A stretch of DNA of 64,000 nt from Streptomyces brasiliensis (lineage in GTDB: Bacteria; Actinomycetota; Actinomycetes; Streptomycetales; Streptomycetaceae), in contig NZ_BMQA01000007.1 of the NCBI RefSeq assembly GCF_014647875.1, positions 294,154 to 358,153 on the forward strand. The letters run 5' to 3'. The position numbers and the translations under genes were made by a program. Positions 8,374 to 17,175 of this stretch are shown piece by piece (within the stretch, counting starts at the first letter, position 1; each line of letters opens with the position of its first letter). The notes beneath the pieces are model-generated. The model had not been told where the DNA came from, searched no databases, and saw nothing but the letters and a program-made list of their open reading frames with translations.

Positions 8374-9609
8374 ATGCGCGACTCACGGCTTCCCTCCTCC
8401 CCCGGCTTCTGGCGCAGCCCGCTGCGCGGTCCCTGGTTCACCTCCGTGCTCGGCGTCGTGCTGCTCGGGGGGATCACGGTGCTGTTCGTGACCGGGCTCG
8501 TGTCCTACGCCGCGTACAACCCGGGCCTGTCCCCGGTGAACGACCAGACCCCGGGCAAGGGCCTCCTCGGCTTCTATCTGTTCGCCTGGCCGACGAACCC
8601 GCACTGGCTGTACCGCTTCACCCAGGGCGTCCATGTCACGCTCGGCATCACGCTGATCCCGGTGCTGCTGGCCAAGCTCTGGTCGGTGGTGCCGAAGCTG
8701 TTCGCACTGCCTCCGGCGCGCTCGCTCGCCCACGCCCTGGAGCGGCTCTCCCTGCTGCTGCTCGTCGGAGGCGCGCTCTTCGAGTTCGTGACGGGCGTGC
8801 TCAACATCCAGCTCGACTACATCTTCCCGGGCTCCTTCTACCCGCTGCACTTCTACGGCGCCTGGGTGTTCTTCGCCGCGTTCCTCGCCCACACGGTCCT
8901 GAAGCTGCCGGTGGCCGTACGCACTCTGCGTGACCGGCGGGGGGAGAAGGACGAGCGCGACGACCTGACCTCCCCCCGGCCCGGCCGGCCCACCCTCTCC
9001 CGGCGGGGCGCGCTCCGGCTGGTCGGCGGCGGCTCGCTGCTGCTGTTCGTCACCACGGTGGGGCAGAGCCTCGGCGGCGCGCTGCGCTCGACCGCCCTGC
9101 TCGCCCCGCACGGCGGCAGCGATCCGGGATCCGGGCCCGGCGGCTTCCAGATCAACAAGACGGCCGCCTACGCCGGCATCGACGCGAAGGAGACGACCGA
9201 CGACGCCTGGCGGCTGGTCGTCACCGGCCGCACCGGCGCCGTCCGGCTCAGCCGCGCCGACCTGCTGAAGATGGACCTGCACAGCTCGGCGCTGCCCATC
9301 GCCTGCGTGGAGGGCTGGTCCACGGACGACCAGTGGTGGCGGGGCGTACGGCTGCGGGACCTGGCCGCGCTCGTCGGGTACGACGATCCGCCGGACCTGC
9401 TCGTCGAGTCGCTCCAGCGGCGCGGCGGCTTCCGTCGCGCCGCCCTGCGCGCCGACCAGGTGGCCGACTCGCGCTCCCTGCTCGCCCTGTTCGCCAACGG
9501 CGAGGACCTGACCCCCGACCACGGCCACCCGGCCCGGGTCATCGTGCCCGCGGCGCCCGGCGTGCTCAACACCAAGTGGGTGGCCCGGATGACGTTCGGA
9601 GACCTGTGA
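8374..9609 (+). CDS. Molybdopterin-dependent oxidoreductase with N-terminal cytochrome b-like membrane domain
   Basis: The 411-residue protein starts at ATG 8374. The first 200 residues contain four hydrophobic helices with His residues in 'QGVHVTLGITLIPVLLAK' and 'LHFYGAWVFFAAFLAH', a pattern that suits di-haem cytochrome b binding. A Pro/Arg-rich linker follows, then a fifth hydrophobic stretch (RLVGGGSLLLFVTTVG) and a sulfite-oxidase-type molybdopterin domain with 'LPIACVEGWSTDDQWWRG', whose Cys is the usual Mo ligand. The domain ends with the typical 'NTKWVARMTFGDL'. It is probably a membrane-anchored YedY-like reductase; substrate unknown. The next gene overlaps its stop. Confidence 0.85.
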   Translation: MRDSRLPSSPGFWRSPLRGPWFTSVLGVVLLGGITVLFVTGLVSYAAYNPGLSPVNDQTPGKGLLGFYLFAWPTNPHWLYRFTQGVHVTLGITLIPVLLAKLWSVVPKLFALPPARSLAHALERLSLLLLVGGALFEFVTGVLNIQLDYIFPGSFYPLHFYGAWVFFAAFLAHTVLKLPVAVRTLRDRRGEKDERDDLTSPRPGRPTLSRRGALRLVGGGSLLLFVTTVGQSLGGALRSTALLAPHGGSDPGSGPGGFQINKTAAYAGIDAKETTDDAWRLVVTGRTGAVRLSRADLLKMDLHSSALPIACVEGWSTDDQWWRGVRLRDLAALVGYDDPPDLLVESLQRRGGFRRAALRADQVADSRSLLALFANGEDLTPDHGHPARVIVPAAPGVLNTKWVARMTFGDL

Positions 9610-10109
9610 CGATGCGACGCATGCCGCCCACCAAGCGCCGGATGCCGGTGGCGCTGCACCGCCTCCCGCTCGGCAGCCCCCTGCAGATCCTGCTGCTGGC
9701 CTGCTCGTTCGCGCTGGCCGGTTACGCGGGCGTACGGCTCCTCGCGGACGACTGGTTCGGGGTCGCGCTGTGGTTCGTCGGCGCGGCCCTGCTGCACGAC
9801 CTGGTGCTGGTGCCGCTGTACACGGTCGCCGACCGTGCGGTGATCCGAGGGTCGGACGCCGTAGGGCGCCGGGCGTGGACGCCGTACGTACGGGTGCCCG
9901 CCGTGCTGTCCGGGCTGCTCCTGCTCGTGTGGTTCCCGCTGATCAGCGGGAGGGTGGCGGAGCGCTACCGGTTGGGCACCGGCCTGTCGTCCGACGTGTT
10001 CCTCGGCCGCTGGCTGCTGATCACGGCCGTCCTCTTCGGCGGCTCGGCGCTGCTGCTGGTGCTGCGGCTGCGCAGGGCGACGAAGCTGCGCCCGCCGGCC
10101 GACCACTGA
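9606..10109 (+). CDS. Membrane protein coupled to the molybdopterin oxidoreductase
   Basis: This four-helix membrane protein of about 167 residues begins at GTG 9606, overlapping the preceding TGA in a GTGA junction. ATG 9612 is an in-frame alternative. The overlap indicates translational coupling and a shared role with the molybdoenzyme. Helices lie near 22-40, 48-70, 95-115 and 135-155, joined by basic loops. No haem-binding His pattern or catalytic motif is evident, so it may be an assembly or anchoring partner. Its last 145 bases overlap the 3' end of the convergent methyltransferase gene. Confidence 0.7.
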   Translation: MTMRRMPPTKRRMPVALHRLPLGSPLQILLLACSFALAGYAGVRLLADDWFGVALWFVGAALLHDLVLVPLYTVADRAVIRGSDAVGRRAWTPYVRVPAVLSGLLLLVWFPLISGRVAERYRLGTGLSSDVFLGRWLLITAVLFGGSALLLVLRLRRATKLRPPADH

Positions 10110-10822
10110 GCGACGGTACGCCAGCCGAGGGGGCGGGCGTACCGCAGCAGCGCCGGAGTGCCGAGCCGGGCCCAGGGGAACGGGGTACCGGTGGCGCCCC
10201 AGGCGTCGGTGGCCCGCACGATCCGCACGCTGAGCCGTTCGTCCACGTCGAGGGGGACGGTCTCGGCGATCAACAGGCCGCCGGGACACAGGAGCCGGGT
10301 CAGCCGGTCGAGCAGCGTGCGGGGGTCGCCGCCGATGCCGAGGTTTCCGTCGACGAGGAGCGCGGTGCCCCAGCGGCCCTCGCCGGGCAGCGGCTCGAAC
10401 ACGGAGCTGCGCAGTGCCTGCCCGCCGAGCCGCACGGTGTGCGCGACGGCGGCCTCGCTGACGTCGACACCGAGAGCGGTACGGCCCCGGGCGGCCAACT
10501 CGGCCACCAGCCGCCCCGGCCCGCAGCCGACGTCGATCACGGCACCCTCGCAGCGCCGCAGCACATCGAGATCGACGGCGTCGGCGGCCCCGCACCAGCG
10601 CTCCACCTCCAGGGGGAGCAGCCATCCGTCGGCACGGGAGAGAAAGAGCGGGCCACGCCCCGTCCGCAGGGCTTCGGAGTAGGGATCGGCGGACCAGGAG
10701 GGCCGGGCGGCCTCACGCTGTGCGGTGGTCCTGGGTCTCCGGGCGCCGGCGGTGGGAGCGATCGGCGTCGGGCTGTCCGTGGCCGTGGTCGTCGGCCCGT
10801 GGCCGCCCGCGGTCGTGCTCAT
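9965..10822 (-). CDS. Class I SAM-dependent methyltransferase
   Basis: The 285-residue product from ATG 10822 overlaps the stop of the DUF2064 gene by ATGA. Motif I is clear ('VIDVGCGPGRLVAELAARG'), followed by 'ALGVDVSEAAV' and the downstream motif 'LLCPGGLLIAETVP'. The recognisable fold ends near 'GWRTVAQWSAGGRSFVALR'. About 30 further residues, Ser/Arg/Pro-rich, are antisense to the neighbouring membrane-protein gene and look like read-through after loss of an original stop. It is the last gene of a GT2-DUF2064-methyltransferase operon, so a sugar or glycolipid acceptor is plausible. Confidence 0.85.
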   Translation of the reverse strand: MSTTAGGHGPTTTATDSPTPIAPTAGARRPRTTAQREAARPSWSADPYSEALRTGRGPLFLSRADGWLLPLEVERWCGAADAVDLDVLRRCEGAVIDVGCGPGRLVAELAARGRTALGVDVSEAAVAHTVRLGGQALRSSVFEPLPGEGRWGTALLVDGNLGIGGDPRTLLDRLTRLLCPGGLLIAETVPLDVDERLSVRIVRATDAWGATGTPFPWARLGTPALLRYARPLGWRTVAQWSAGGRSFVALRSRSTSSSAEPPKRTAVISSQRPRNTSDDRPVPNR

Positions 10823-11436
10823 CGGCGTCCCGCCGCCCGCAGCCGGGCCAGTTCCGCGGCGAAGCGGCCGTGCGGGGCCAGGGCGGCGACCGCCTCCGCG
10901 TCGGCCGCCGTGTCGACGTCCCGCAGGGGTGGCAGGTCGCTCACCCGCAGGCCCGCCCCGGTCAGCCGCTCGCGCTGGACGGCCCCGGTGACCGGTGTCG
11001 ACATCGGGACGCCGCGCAGCAGTGCGGGATCCGGCTCGGCGAGGCCCAGGGCCCAGAAGCCGCCGTCCTCGGCGGGGCCGAAGTACGCCTCGCACCCGGC
11101 GAAGTCCACGGTGAGCAGGTCCGGCGTGATCTGCGGGGTGTCCATGCCCACCAGCAGGGCGGGCCCGTCGCAGCCGGCGAAGGCGGCCGCGAGGCGTTCG
11201 TCGAGGCCGCCCGCGCACTGCGGTACGACCTCGAAGCCGGGCGGGAGCCAGTCGCCCGGCCGTCCGTCGAGCACCAGGACCCGGCGGCGGGCGGGGGCCG
11301 CGGCCACCGCGTGGAGGGTGTCGGTGAGGGACGCCTCGGCCAGCAGCGCGGCCTCGGCGGGGGAGAACGGCGGGGTGAGCCGCGTCTTGACCCGGCCGGG
11401 GCGCGGTTCCTTGGCGATGACGAGCAGTGTGGTCAC
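10819..11436 (-). CDS. DUF2064 / TIGR04282-type glycosyltransferase
   Basis: This 205-residue protein has the family signature at its start ('MTTLLVIAKEPRPGRVKTRL') and 'LLVGMDTPQITPDLL' near 95-110, where the conserved GxDxP motif sits. These proteins have a GT-A-like nucleotide-sugar transferase fold and are often next to a GT2 enzyme. Some members have been linked to arsenosugar biosynthesis. It overlaps the stop of the upstream GT2 gene and the start of the downstream methyltransferase gene by 4 bases on each side, so the three are translationally coupled. Confidence 0.85.
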   Translation of the reverse strand: MTTLLVIAKEPRPGRVKTRLTPPFSPAEAALLAEASLTDTLHAVAAAPARRRVLVLDGRPGDWLPPGFEVVPQCAGGLDERLAAAFAGCDGPALLVGMDTPQITPDLLTVDFAGCEAYFGPAEDGGFWALGLAEPDPALLRGVPMSTPVTGAVQRERLTGAGLRVSDLPPLRDVDTAADAEAVAALAPHGRFAAELARLRAAGRR

Positions 11437-12131
11437 CGCGGGGTCCCCTCCGCCACGGGCGCCTCGGCCAGGACGCGGCTCATGTCCCGTACCGCCTGCC
11501 AGGTGCCCCGCCAGGTGCCGGTCACCTTGGAGGCGCCGGTGCGCGGCAGATACGACACGTCGTGCTCGGCGATGCGCCAGCCCGCGTCGGCCGCGCGCAC
11601 GACCATCTGCAGCGGGTAGCCGCTGCGCCGGTCGGTGAGGCCGAGGGCGAGCAGCGCCTCGCGGCGGGCGGCGCGCAGCGGGCCGAGGTCGTGCAGGCGC
11701 AGGCCGGTGCGGCGGCGCAGTATGCGGGTGAGCGCGAGGTTCCCGGCGCGGGCGTGCGCCGGCCAGGTACCCCGGCGCTGCGGGCGGCGCCGGCCGAGCA
11801 CCAGGTCGGCGCCGCCGGCGCGCACCTCGTTCACGAACGGCACGAGCTGTGCGGGGTCGAGGGAGGCGTCGCAGTCGCAGAAGCAGACGACGTCGGCGGT
11901 GGCGGCGGTGAGTCCCGCGTGGCAGGCGGCGCCGAACCCGCGGCGCGGCTCGTGGACCACGGTCGCGCCGAGCGCGCGGGCGATGTCGGCGGAGCCGTCG
12001 GTGGAGCCGTTGTCCACGACGAGGGCGCGCCAGCCCGCGGGAACGCGGGCCAGCACCCAGGGCAGGGCGTCGGCCTCGTTCAGGCAGGGGAGCACGACGT
12101 CGGCGTCCGCTGGTGTGGGAGAGGTCGTCAC
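11433..12131 (-). CDS. Family 2 glycosyltransferase
   Basis: The 232-residue GT-A protein shows the family 2 motifs in order: 'DVVLPCLNEADALPWVL' near the N-terminus, 'VVDNGSTDGSADIARALG', and the metal-binding 'CFCDCDASLDP' near 95-105. 'RRGFGAACHAGL' is the usual region before the DxD. A late 'LHDLGPLRAARREALLALG' matches the dolichol-phosphate-sugar synthase-like subgroup. It has no membrane helices. As the first gene of the three-gene operon, it may make or extend a lipid-linked or soluble glycoside that the methyltransferase modifies. Confidence 0.88.
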   Translation of the reverse strand: MTTSPTPADADVVLPCLNEADALPWVLARVPAGWRALVVDNGSTDGSADIARALGATVVHEPRRGFGAACHAGLTAATADVVCFCDCDASLDPAQLVPFVNEVRAGGADLVLGRRRPQRRGTWPAHARAGNLALTRILRRRTGLRLHDLGPLRAARREALLALGLTDRRSGYPLQMVVRAADAGWRIAEHDVSYLPRTGASKVTGTWRGTWQAVRDMSRVLAEAPVAEGTPR

Positions 12132-12291
12132 GGCTTCACCCTACGAGTGCAAAACGGTTATAACGGGCTTCGGCTCCTTACGGAACATGGACGTCCGAGG
12201 CGGGCCGTGAGTCCTTACGAAACGCGGACGCCCGCGTCCGGGTGCGCCCTCGGGGGCCGCGCACGGACGGGCGGGGTGCGACGCTGGCCGT

Positions 12292-13014
12292 ATGGAGCAG
12301 CAGGCGGAAGAACCGGCGGCCGGAGCCCGGGTCCTGGTCGTCGACGACGATCCGACGGTCGCCGAGGTGGTCGCCGGATACCTCGACCGGGCCGGGTACG
12401 TCGTGGACCGCGCCGAGGACGGCCCGGCCGCGCTCGCCCGCGCCACCGCCCACTGGCCCGACCTGGTGGTCCTCGACCTGATGCTGCCCGGTATGGACGG
12501 CCTCGAGGTGTGCCGCCGGATGCGCGGCCGGGCGCCCGTGCCGGTCATCATGCTCACCGCCCGTGGCGACGAGGACGACCGCATCCTCGGCCTCGAGGTG
12601 GGCGCGGACGACTACGTCACCAAGCCGTTCAGCCCCCGCGAACTCGTCCTGCGCGTGGAGTCCGTGCTGCGCCGCACCCGCCCGCGCTCCGACACCGGCC
12701 AGCTGGCCGCGGCCGGGCTCAGTGTCGATCCGGCGGCCCGCCGCGCCCTCAAGAACGGCTACGAACTCGCGCTCACCATCCGGGAGTTCGACCTGCTCGC
12801 CTTCTTCCTGCGGCACCCCGGGCGGGTGTTCAGCCGGCAGGACCTGATGAAGGAGGTGTGGGGCTGGGACTTCGGCGACCTGTCCACGGTCACCGTGCAT
12901 GTCCGCCGGCTGCGCGGCAAGGTCGAGGACGACCCGGCCCGGCCCCGGCTCATCCAGACGGTGTGGGGCGTCGGCTACCGCTTCGAGGCCGTCGCCGGGG
13001 AGGAGCGGCCGTGA
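12292..13014 (+). CDS. OmpR/PhoB-family response regulator
   Basis: The 240-residue protein has a receiver domain with acidic pocket 'LVVDDD' (16-20), phospho-acceptor Asp62 in 'LVVLDLMLPGMDG', and 'KPF' at the switch Lys. A winged-helix C-terminal domain contains 'LTIREFDLLAFFL', 'VFSRQDLMKEVWGWDF' and 'TVTVHVRRLRGKVEDDP'. Its stop overlaps the GTG of the histidine kinase gene (GTGA), so the pair is co-translated. No target site is evident. Position suggests that the surrounding glycosyltransferase or epimerase genes could be among its targets, which is speculation. Confidence 0.92.
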   Translation: MEQQAEEPAAGARVLVVDDDPTVAEVVAGYLDRAGYVVDRAEDGPAALARATAHWPDLVVLDLMLPGMDGLEVCRRMRGRAPVPVIMLTARGDEDDRILGLEVGADDYVTKPFSPRELVLRVESVLRRTRPRSDTGQLAAAGLSVDPAARRALKNGYELALTIREFDLLAFFLRHPGRVFSRQDLMKEVWGWDFGDLSTVTVHVRRLRGKVEDDPARPRLIQTVWGVGYRFEAVAGEERP

Positions 13015-14120
13015 ACGACATGCTGCGGATGGCGCTGTACGCGTTCCTGGGCGCGGTGGCCGCCGGTGCGCTCGGCGCGGGCGCACTGTGGCTGCTGCGC
13101 CGGCGCTCGCTCACCGCGTCGCTCACCGTGGTGGCGTCCGTCGCCGTGACCGCGATGCTCGCGGGCACCCTCGCGGTCGCGTGGGCGATGTTCCTGTCCC
13201 CGCACGATCTGAAGGTCGTCACGACGGTGGTCGCGATGGCCACCGTGGTGTCGCTGGCCACGGCCCTGATGCTCGGCCGCTGGGTCGTCGCCCGCAGTCG
13301 TGAACTCCAGCGCGCCGCCCGCTCGTTCGGCTACGGCGGCTCCTTCGCTGCGCCCGACGGTCCGGTTACCGCCGAACTCGCCGATCTCAGCCGCGAGTTG
13401 GCGGCCACCAGTGCCCGGCTCGCCGAGTCCCGGAACCGCGAGCGCGCCCTGGAGACCTCCCGGCGTGAGCTGGTCGCCTGGATCTCGCACGACCTGCGCA
13501 CCCCGCTCGCCGGGCTGCGCGCCATGGCCGAGGCGCTGGAGGACGGTGTCGCCGCCGACCCCGAGCGCTACCTCAAGCAGATCCGGACCGAGGTCGAGCG
13601 CCTCAACGACATGGTCGGCGACCTCTTCGAGCTCTCCCGCATCCACGCGGGCGCCCTCGCCCTGTCCCCGTCCCGCATGTCCCTGTACGACCTGGTGGGC
13701 GACGCGTTGGCGGGAGCCGACCCGCTCGCCCGCGAACTCGGCGTACGGCTGGTGGGGGACCGTATCGAGCCGGTGCCCGTCGAGGTGGACGGCAAGGAGA
13801 TGAGCCGGGTCCTGGGCAACCTGCTGGTCAACGCGATCCGGCGGACACCGGCCGACGGAACGGTGGCCGTCGCCGCCGAACGCTGCCCCGAGGGCGTCGT
13901 GCTGTCGGTGACCGACGGCTGCGGCGGCATCCCCGAGGAGGACCTGCCCCGCGTCTTCGACACCGGCTGGCGCGGCACCCACGCCCGCACACCCCCGGCC
14001 GGCGCGGGCCTGGGCCTGGCCATCGTCCGAGGCATCGTCGAGGCCCACCGCGGCAGCGCATCGGTACACAACATCCCGGGCGGCTGCCGCTTCGAGGTGA
14101 CTTTGCCGACGGCGCTGTAG
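13011..14120 (+). CDS. HAMP-containing sensor histidine kinase
   Basis: The 369-residue kinase begins at GTG 13011, overlapping the regulator's stop. It has two membrane helices at about 5-27 and 35-58, close together, so there is little or no extracytoplasmic sensor domain. A third hydrophobic segment near 65-85 leads into a HAMP-like region. The H-box is 'WISHDLRTPLAG' with His about 160, followed by N-box 'LGNLLVNAIR', G1 'VTDGCGGIPEEDL' and G2 'GAGLGLAIVRGIVEAH'. The small sensor region suggests detection of a signal in or near the membrane. Confidence 0.9.
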   Translation: MNDMLRMALYAFLGAVAAGALGAGALWLLRRRSLTASLTVVASVAVTAMLAGTLAVAWAMFLSPHDLKVVTTVVAMATVVSLATALMLGRWVVARSRELQRAARSFGYGGSFAAPDGPVTAELADLSRELAATSARLAESRNRERALETSRRELVAWISHDLRTPLAGLRAMAEALEDGVAADPERYLKQIRTEVERLNDMVGDLFELSRIHAGALALSPSRMSLYDLVGDALAGADPLARELGVRLVGDRIEPVPVEVDGKEMSRVLGNLLVNAIRRTPADGTVAVAAERCPEGVVLSVTDGCGGIPEEDLPRVFDTGWRGTHARTPPAGAGLGLAIVRGIVEAHRGSASVHNIPGGCRFEVTLPTAL

Positions 14121-14125
14121 CAGCC

Positions 14126-15115
14126 CTATGCCGACGCCGCGAACTCCCGCATCCCCGCCTCGAAGCCGACCTCCGGTTTCCAGTCCAGTTCCGTGCGCAG
14201 GCGGGTCGAGTCCGCGGTGATGTGGCGGACGTCGCCCAGGCGGTACTCGCCGGTGACCACCGGCTCGGGGCCGCCGTACGCCGCCGCCAGGGCGTGGGCC
14301 ATCTCGCCGACCGTGTGCGGGTCGCCGCTGCCCGTGTTGTACGGCGTGAGCGCGCCCGGCGCGGAAGACGCCTCCAGCGCCGCCAGGTTGGCCGCCGCCA
14401 CGTCCCGTACGTGCACGAAGTCCCGGCGCTGGCGGCCGTCCTCGAACACCCGCGGGGCCTCGCCCCGGGCGAGGGCGGAGCGGAAGAAGGAGGCGACCCC
14501 GGCGTACGGGGTGTCGCGGGGCATCCGGGGGCCGTACACGTTGTGGTAGCGCAGCGACACCGCCGAGCCGCCGGTGGCCCGCGCCCACGCGGCCGCCAGA
14601 TGCTCCTGGGCGAGCTTGGTCGCGGCGTACACGTTGCGCGGGTCGGCCGGAGCGTCCTCGCCGACCAGACCCGGCGTCAGGTCGGCCCCGCAGACGGGGC
14701 AGCCGGGCTCGAACCGCCCCGCCGCGAGCCGCCCGGGCTCCCGAGGTCCCGGCCGGACCACTCCGTGCCGCGCGCACTCGTACCGCCCCTCCCCGTACAC
14801 CACCATCGACCCGGCGAGCACCAGCCGCCGTACCCCCGTCCGGGCCATCGCGGCCAGCAGCACCGCCGTACCGAGGTCGTTGCGCGAGACGTACTCCGGC
14901 GCGTCGGCGAAGCCGGTGCCGAGACCGACCATGGCCGCCTGGTGGCAGACGGCGTCCACTCCGGCCAGGGCGCGGGCGACGGCGTCCCGGTCCCGGACGT
15001 CGGCGGCCGGGTCGGCGCGCACGTCGTACGCGACTGGTTCGTGCCCGTGCGCCGACAGCGCCTCGACGACATGTGATCCGATGAACCCGGCCGAGCCGGT
15101 GACCAGTACGCGCAT
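14126..15115 (-). CDS. NAD-dependent epimerase/dehydratase with a cysteine-containing insertion
   Basis: The 329-residue protein starts best at ATG 15115 (MRVLVTG); ATG 15124 is an alternative. The Rossmann motif is 'VTGSAGFIGSHVVEAL' and the extended-SDR active site is 'YAATKLAQEH' with 'SLRYHNVYGPRMP'. An insertion near 110-150 holds 'YECARHG' and 'PGCPVCGADL', which could form a zinc-binding site. 'RRDFVHVRDVAAANLAALE' and 'YNTGSGDPHTVGEMA' are sugar-nucleotide-epimerase features. It ends 5 bp from the kinase gene (convergent). It probably acts on a nucleotide-activated sugar; substrate unknown. Confidence 0.88.
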   Translation of the reverse strand: MRVLVTGSAGFIGSHVVEALSAHGHEPVAYDVRADPAADVRDRDAVARALAGVDAVCHQAAMVGLGTGFADAPEYVSRNDLGTAVLLAAMARTGVRRLVLAGSMVVYGEGRYECARHGVVRPGPREPGRLAAGRFEPGCPVCGADLTPGLVGEDAPADPRNVYAATKLAQEHLAAAWARATGGSAVSLRYHNVYGPRMPRDTPYAGVASFFRSALARGEAPRVFEDGRQRRDFVHVRDVAAANLAALEASSAPGALTPYNTGSGDPHTVGEMAHALAAAYGGPEPVVTGEYRLGDVRHITADSTRLRTELDWKPEVGFEAGMREFAASA

Positions 15116-15192
15116 GCTCCGCACGCTAGGCGGCGCGGCCCCCCGTACCGAAGGACCACGCCCGCCACGTCACCACTCCGCAAGACCCCGCG

Positions 15193-17175
15193 TCACTGCT
15201 GCGCGAGCCCCGCCGCCCCGGCCGACGGGTTCACCACGTCCACGTCGCTCGCGCGGACGTAGGCGAGCCGGTGGCCGAGCTGGATCTCGTAGTACTTCTC
15301 GTTGCCCTTGATCACCTCGCCGGGACCCTGTCCGAAGGCCGACCGGTCGACGTACGCCCCGGACACGACGGACCCCGCCACGTACCGCTGGCCCTCCTGG
15401 ATGCTGTACGGCAGCGGCGACTCCGTCTGCGGCTCCATCCCGTACGGATACGCAGACTTCTCCGGCAGCGGACGGCCGTACACCGGGATCTCGCCCGTGC
15501 CGTCCTTGGGCGTGACCATCTTGCCGGACGAGCCGACGGCAGTCGGATGGTCCTCCGGGTTCTTGAACCACGCCTTGTGGCCCTGGAACCAGATCGCCGT
15601 CCAGTCGCCGTTGCGGCCTGCGACCGCGAACTTCTGCCCGGCCGAGATCCGTGAGCCCAGGTCGCTGACGTCCTCGGTGGACTCCGCGCCGTCCGGGTGC
15701 CGGCCCGGGTCCTGGATCAGCGGGGCGTCGTCGAAGGGCTCGGTGTGCAGCCGTACGGCGCTGGAGCCGTGCGGCGGACACAGTACGCCGTGCCCATTGC
15801 AGCCGTAGTAGCGCGGCTTGTGGGTGGCGTAGTCCGGCAGCGCCATCAGCACCGGGCTGTCCGGCCCCGCCGTCGCCTTCAGCGGCGCGCCGAGCAGGTC
15901 GAAGTAGTGCCGCCAGTCCCAGAACGGGCCGGGGTCCTCGTGCATCTGGGGGATGGTGCCGGCGGTCGGGGACGGCACGTTGTCGTGGCCGATGATGTGC
16001 TGCCGGTCCAGCGGGATGCCGTACTTCTTCGCGAGGAAGCGCACCAGCCGGGCCGAGGAGCGGTACATCTGCTCCGAGTACCAGGTGTCGGGCTGGGTGA
16101 GGAAACCTTCATGCTCGACGCCGATCGAGCTGGCGTTCACGAACTGGTTGCCCGAGTGCCAGGCCTCGTCCTTGGTCCGCACGTGCTGCGTGATGTGGCC
16201 GTCGCTGGAGCGCACCGAGTAGTTCCAGGACGCCTCCGTCGGATCCTGCACGGTCAGCAGCATCGACTTCAGCGAGGCCTCGGTGTCGTGGATGACGATG
16301 TACTCGATCTTCTGGTCCCGGGGCCGGTCCGCCGGGTCGTAGTTGCCGTACGTCGCGCCGCCGTTGACCTCGGTGTACGGCGCGCCCAGCCAGGAACAGG
16401 TCAGCTCCGGTGGGCACTCGACCTGTTCCCGCCGGTTCGGGTCCCGCACCGTCGGGTGCGGGCGCACGTTCGGGTTCGGCGGGAGGGTGACGTCCTGTCC
16501 GGTGTCGGTGGTGCGCTTCGCGCCCTTGCGGATCACCGTGAAGACGTCGTCGGCGTATGTCGCCGCCGACGCCTCGTCACTCGTGCCCGAGAGCCCCGAG
16601 AACGCGGCGACCGCGTCCCACCAGTCGCCCGGATTCTCGCTGAGCGGCTTGCCGAGCTGCTTCTGCGTCGCCGCCAGCAAGGCCGCGCCGCCGCGCACGT
16701 TCGCCGCCGCGTCCGTCCGCAGCCGCCTGGCCGGCTCGCCGATCAGCCGGGCGGCGCGGCGCAGGTCCGTCAGCTGTCCGGCGGCGCCCGGGGCGTTCGC
16801 GGCGGCCCCGTCGGGCGCTCCCGCGAGCGGTGGCGGGCTGCCGTGCGGCGGCACCGACGGCGCCGGGACCGGGCGGACGGGGCGGACGTCCACCAGGTGC
16901 ATCGGGCCGTAGCCGCCGCCGACGCTTGGCGTGCCGGGATGGGAGTCCCAGCGTGTCTGCTGGTAGGACACACCCATCAGAACGCTGCGCGGCACGTGGT
17001 ACTTCTGCGCCGCGGCCGCGAACTCGTTCTGCAGACTCAGATCCGCCGCCACGTCGACGTCATCGTCCGGACCGGCCAGCAGCGGCACGAGAAGCGCCGC
17101 CAGCGCCGTCACACAGATCAACGGGCGATACCCCCGGACGGCGTCGGGGAGACGGGGGACGACGCGTCTTCTCAT
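15193..17175 (-). CDS. Secreted N-acetylmuramoyl-L-alanine amidase with C-terminal SH3-like segments
   Basis: ATG 17175 is preferred: GGAG lies upstream and the product starts with a basic segment and the hydrophobic stretch 'RPLICVTALAALLVPLLAG'. The next region ('NEFAAAAQKYHVPRSVLMG') resembles a transglycosylase or lysozyme-like helix bundle. An Amidase_2 domain at about 285-450 shows zinc-ligand His in 'IEYIVIHDTE' and in 'HIIGHDNVPSP', with 'SIGVEHEGF' between. Two SH3-like repeats follow at about 520-650. It should cleave the lactyl-Ala amide of peptidoglycan outside the cell. Length 660 residues. Confidence 0.87.
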   Translation of the reverse strand: MRRRVVPRLPDAVRGYRPLICVTALAALLVPLLAGPDDDVDVAADLSLQNEFAAAAQKYHVPRSVLMGVSYQQTRWDSHPGTPSVGGGYGPMHLVDVRPVRPVPAPSVPPHGSPPPLAGAPDGAAANAPGAAGQLTDLRRAARLIGEPARRLRTDAAANVRGGAALLAATQKQLGKPLSENPGDWWDAVAAFSGLSGTSDEASAATYADDVFTVIRKGAKRTTDTGQDVTLPPNPNVRPHPTVRDPNRREQVECPPELTCSWLGAPYTEVNGGATYGNYDPADRPRDQKIEYIVIHDTEASLKSMLLTVQDPTEASWNYSVRSSDGHITQHVRTKDEAWHSGNQFVNASSIGVEHEGFLTQPDTWYSEQMYRSSARLVRFLAKKYGIPLDRQHIIGHDNVPSPTAGTIPQMHEDPGPFWDWRHYFDLLGAPLKATAGPDSPVLMALPDYATHKPRYYGCNGHGVLCPPHGSSAVRLHTEPFDDAPLIQDPGRHPDGAESTEDVSDLGSRISAGQKFAVAGRNGDWTAIWFQGHKAWFKNPEDHPTAVGSSGKMVTPKDGTGEIPVYGRPLPEKSAYPYGMEPQTESPLPYSIQEGQRYVAGSVVSGAYVDRSAFGQGPGEVIKGNEKYYEIQLGHRLAYVRASDVDVVNPSAGAAGLAQQ

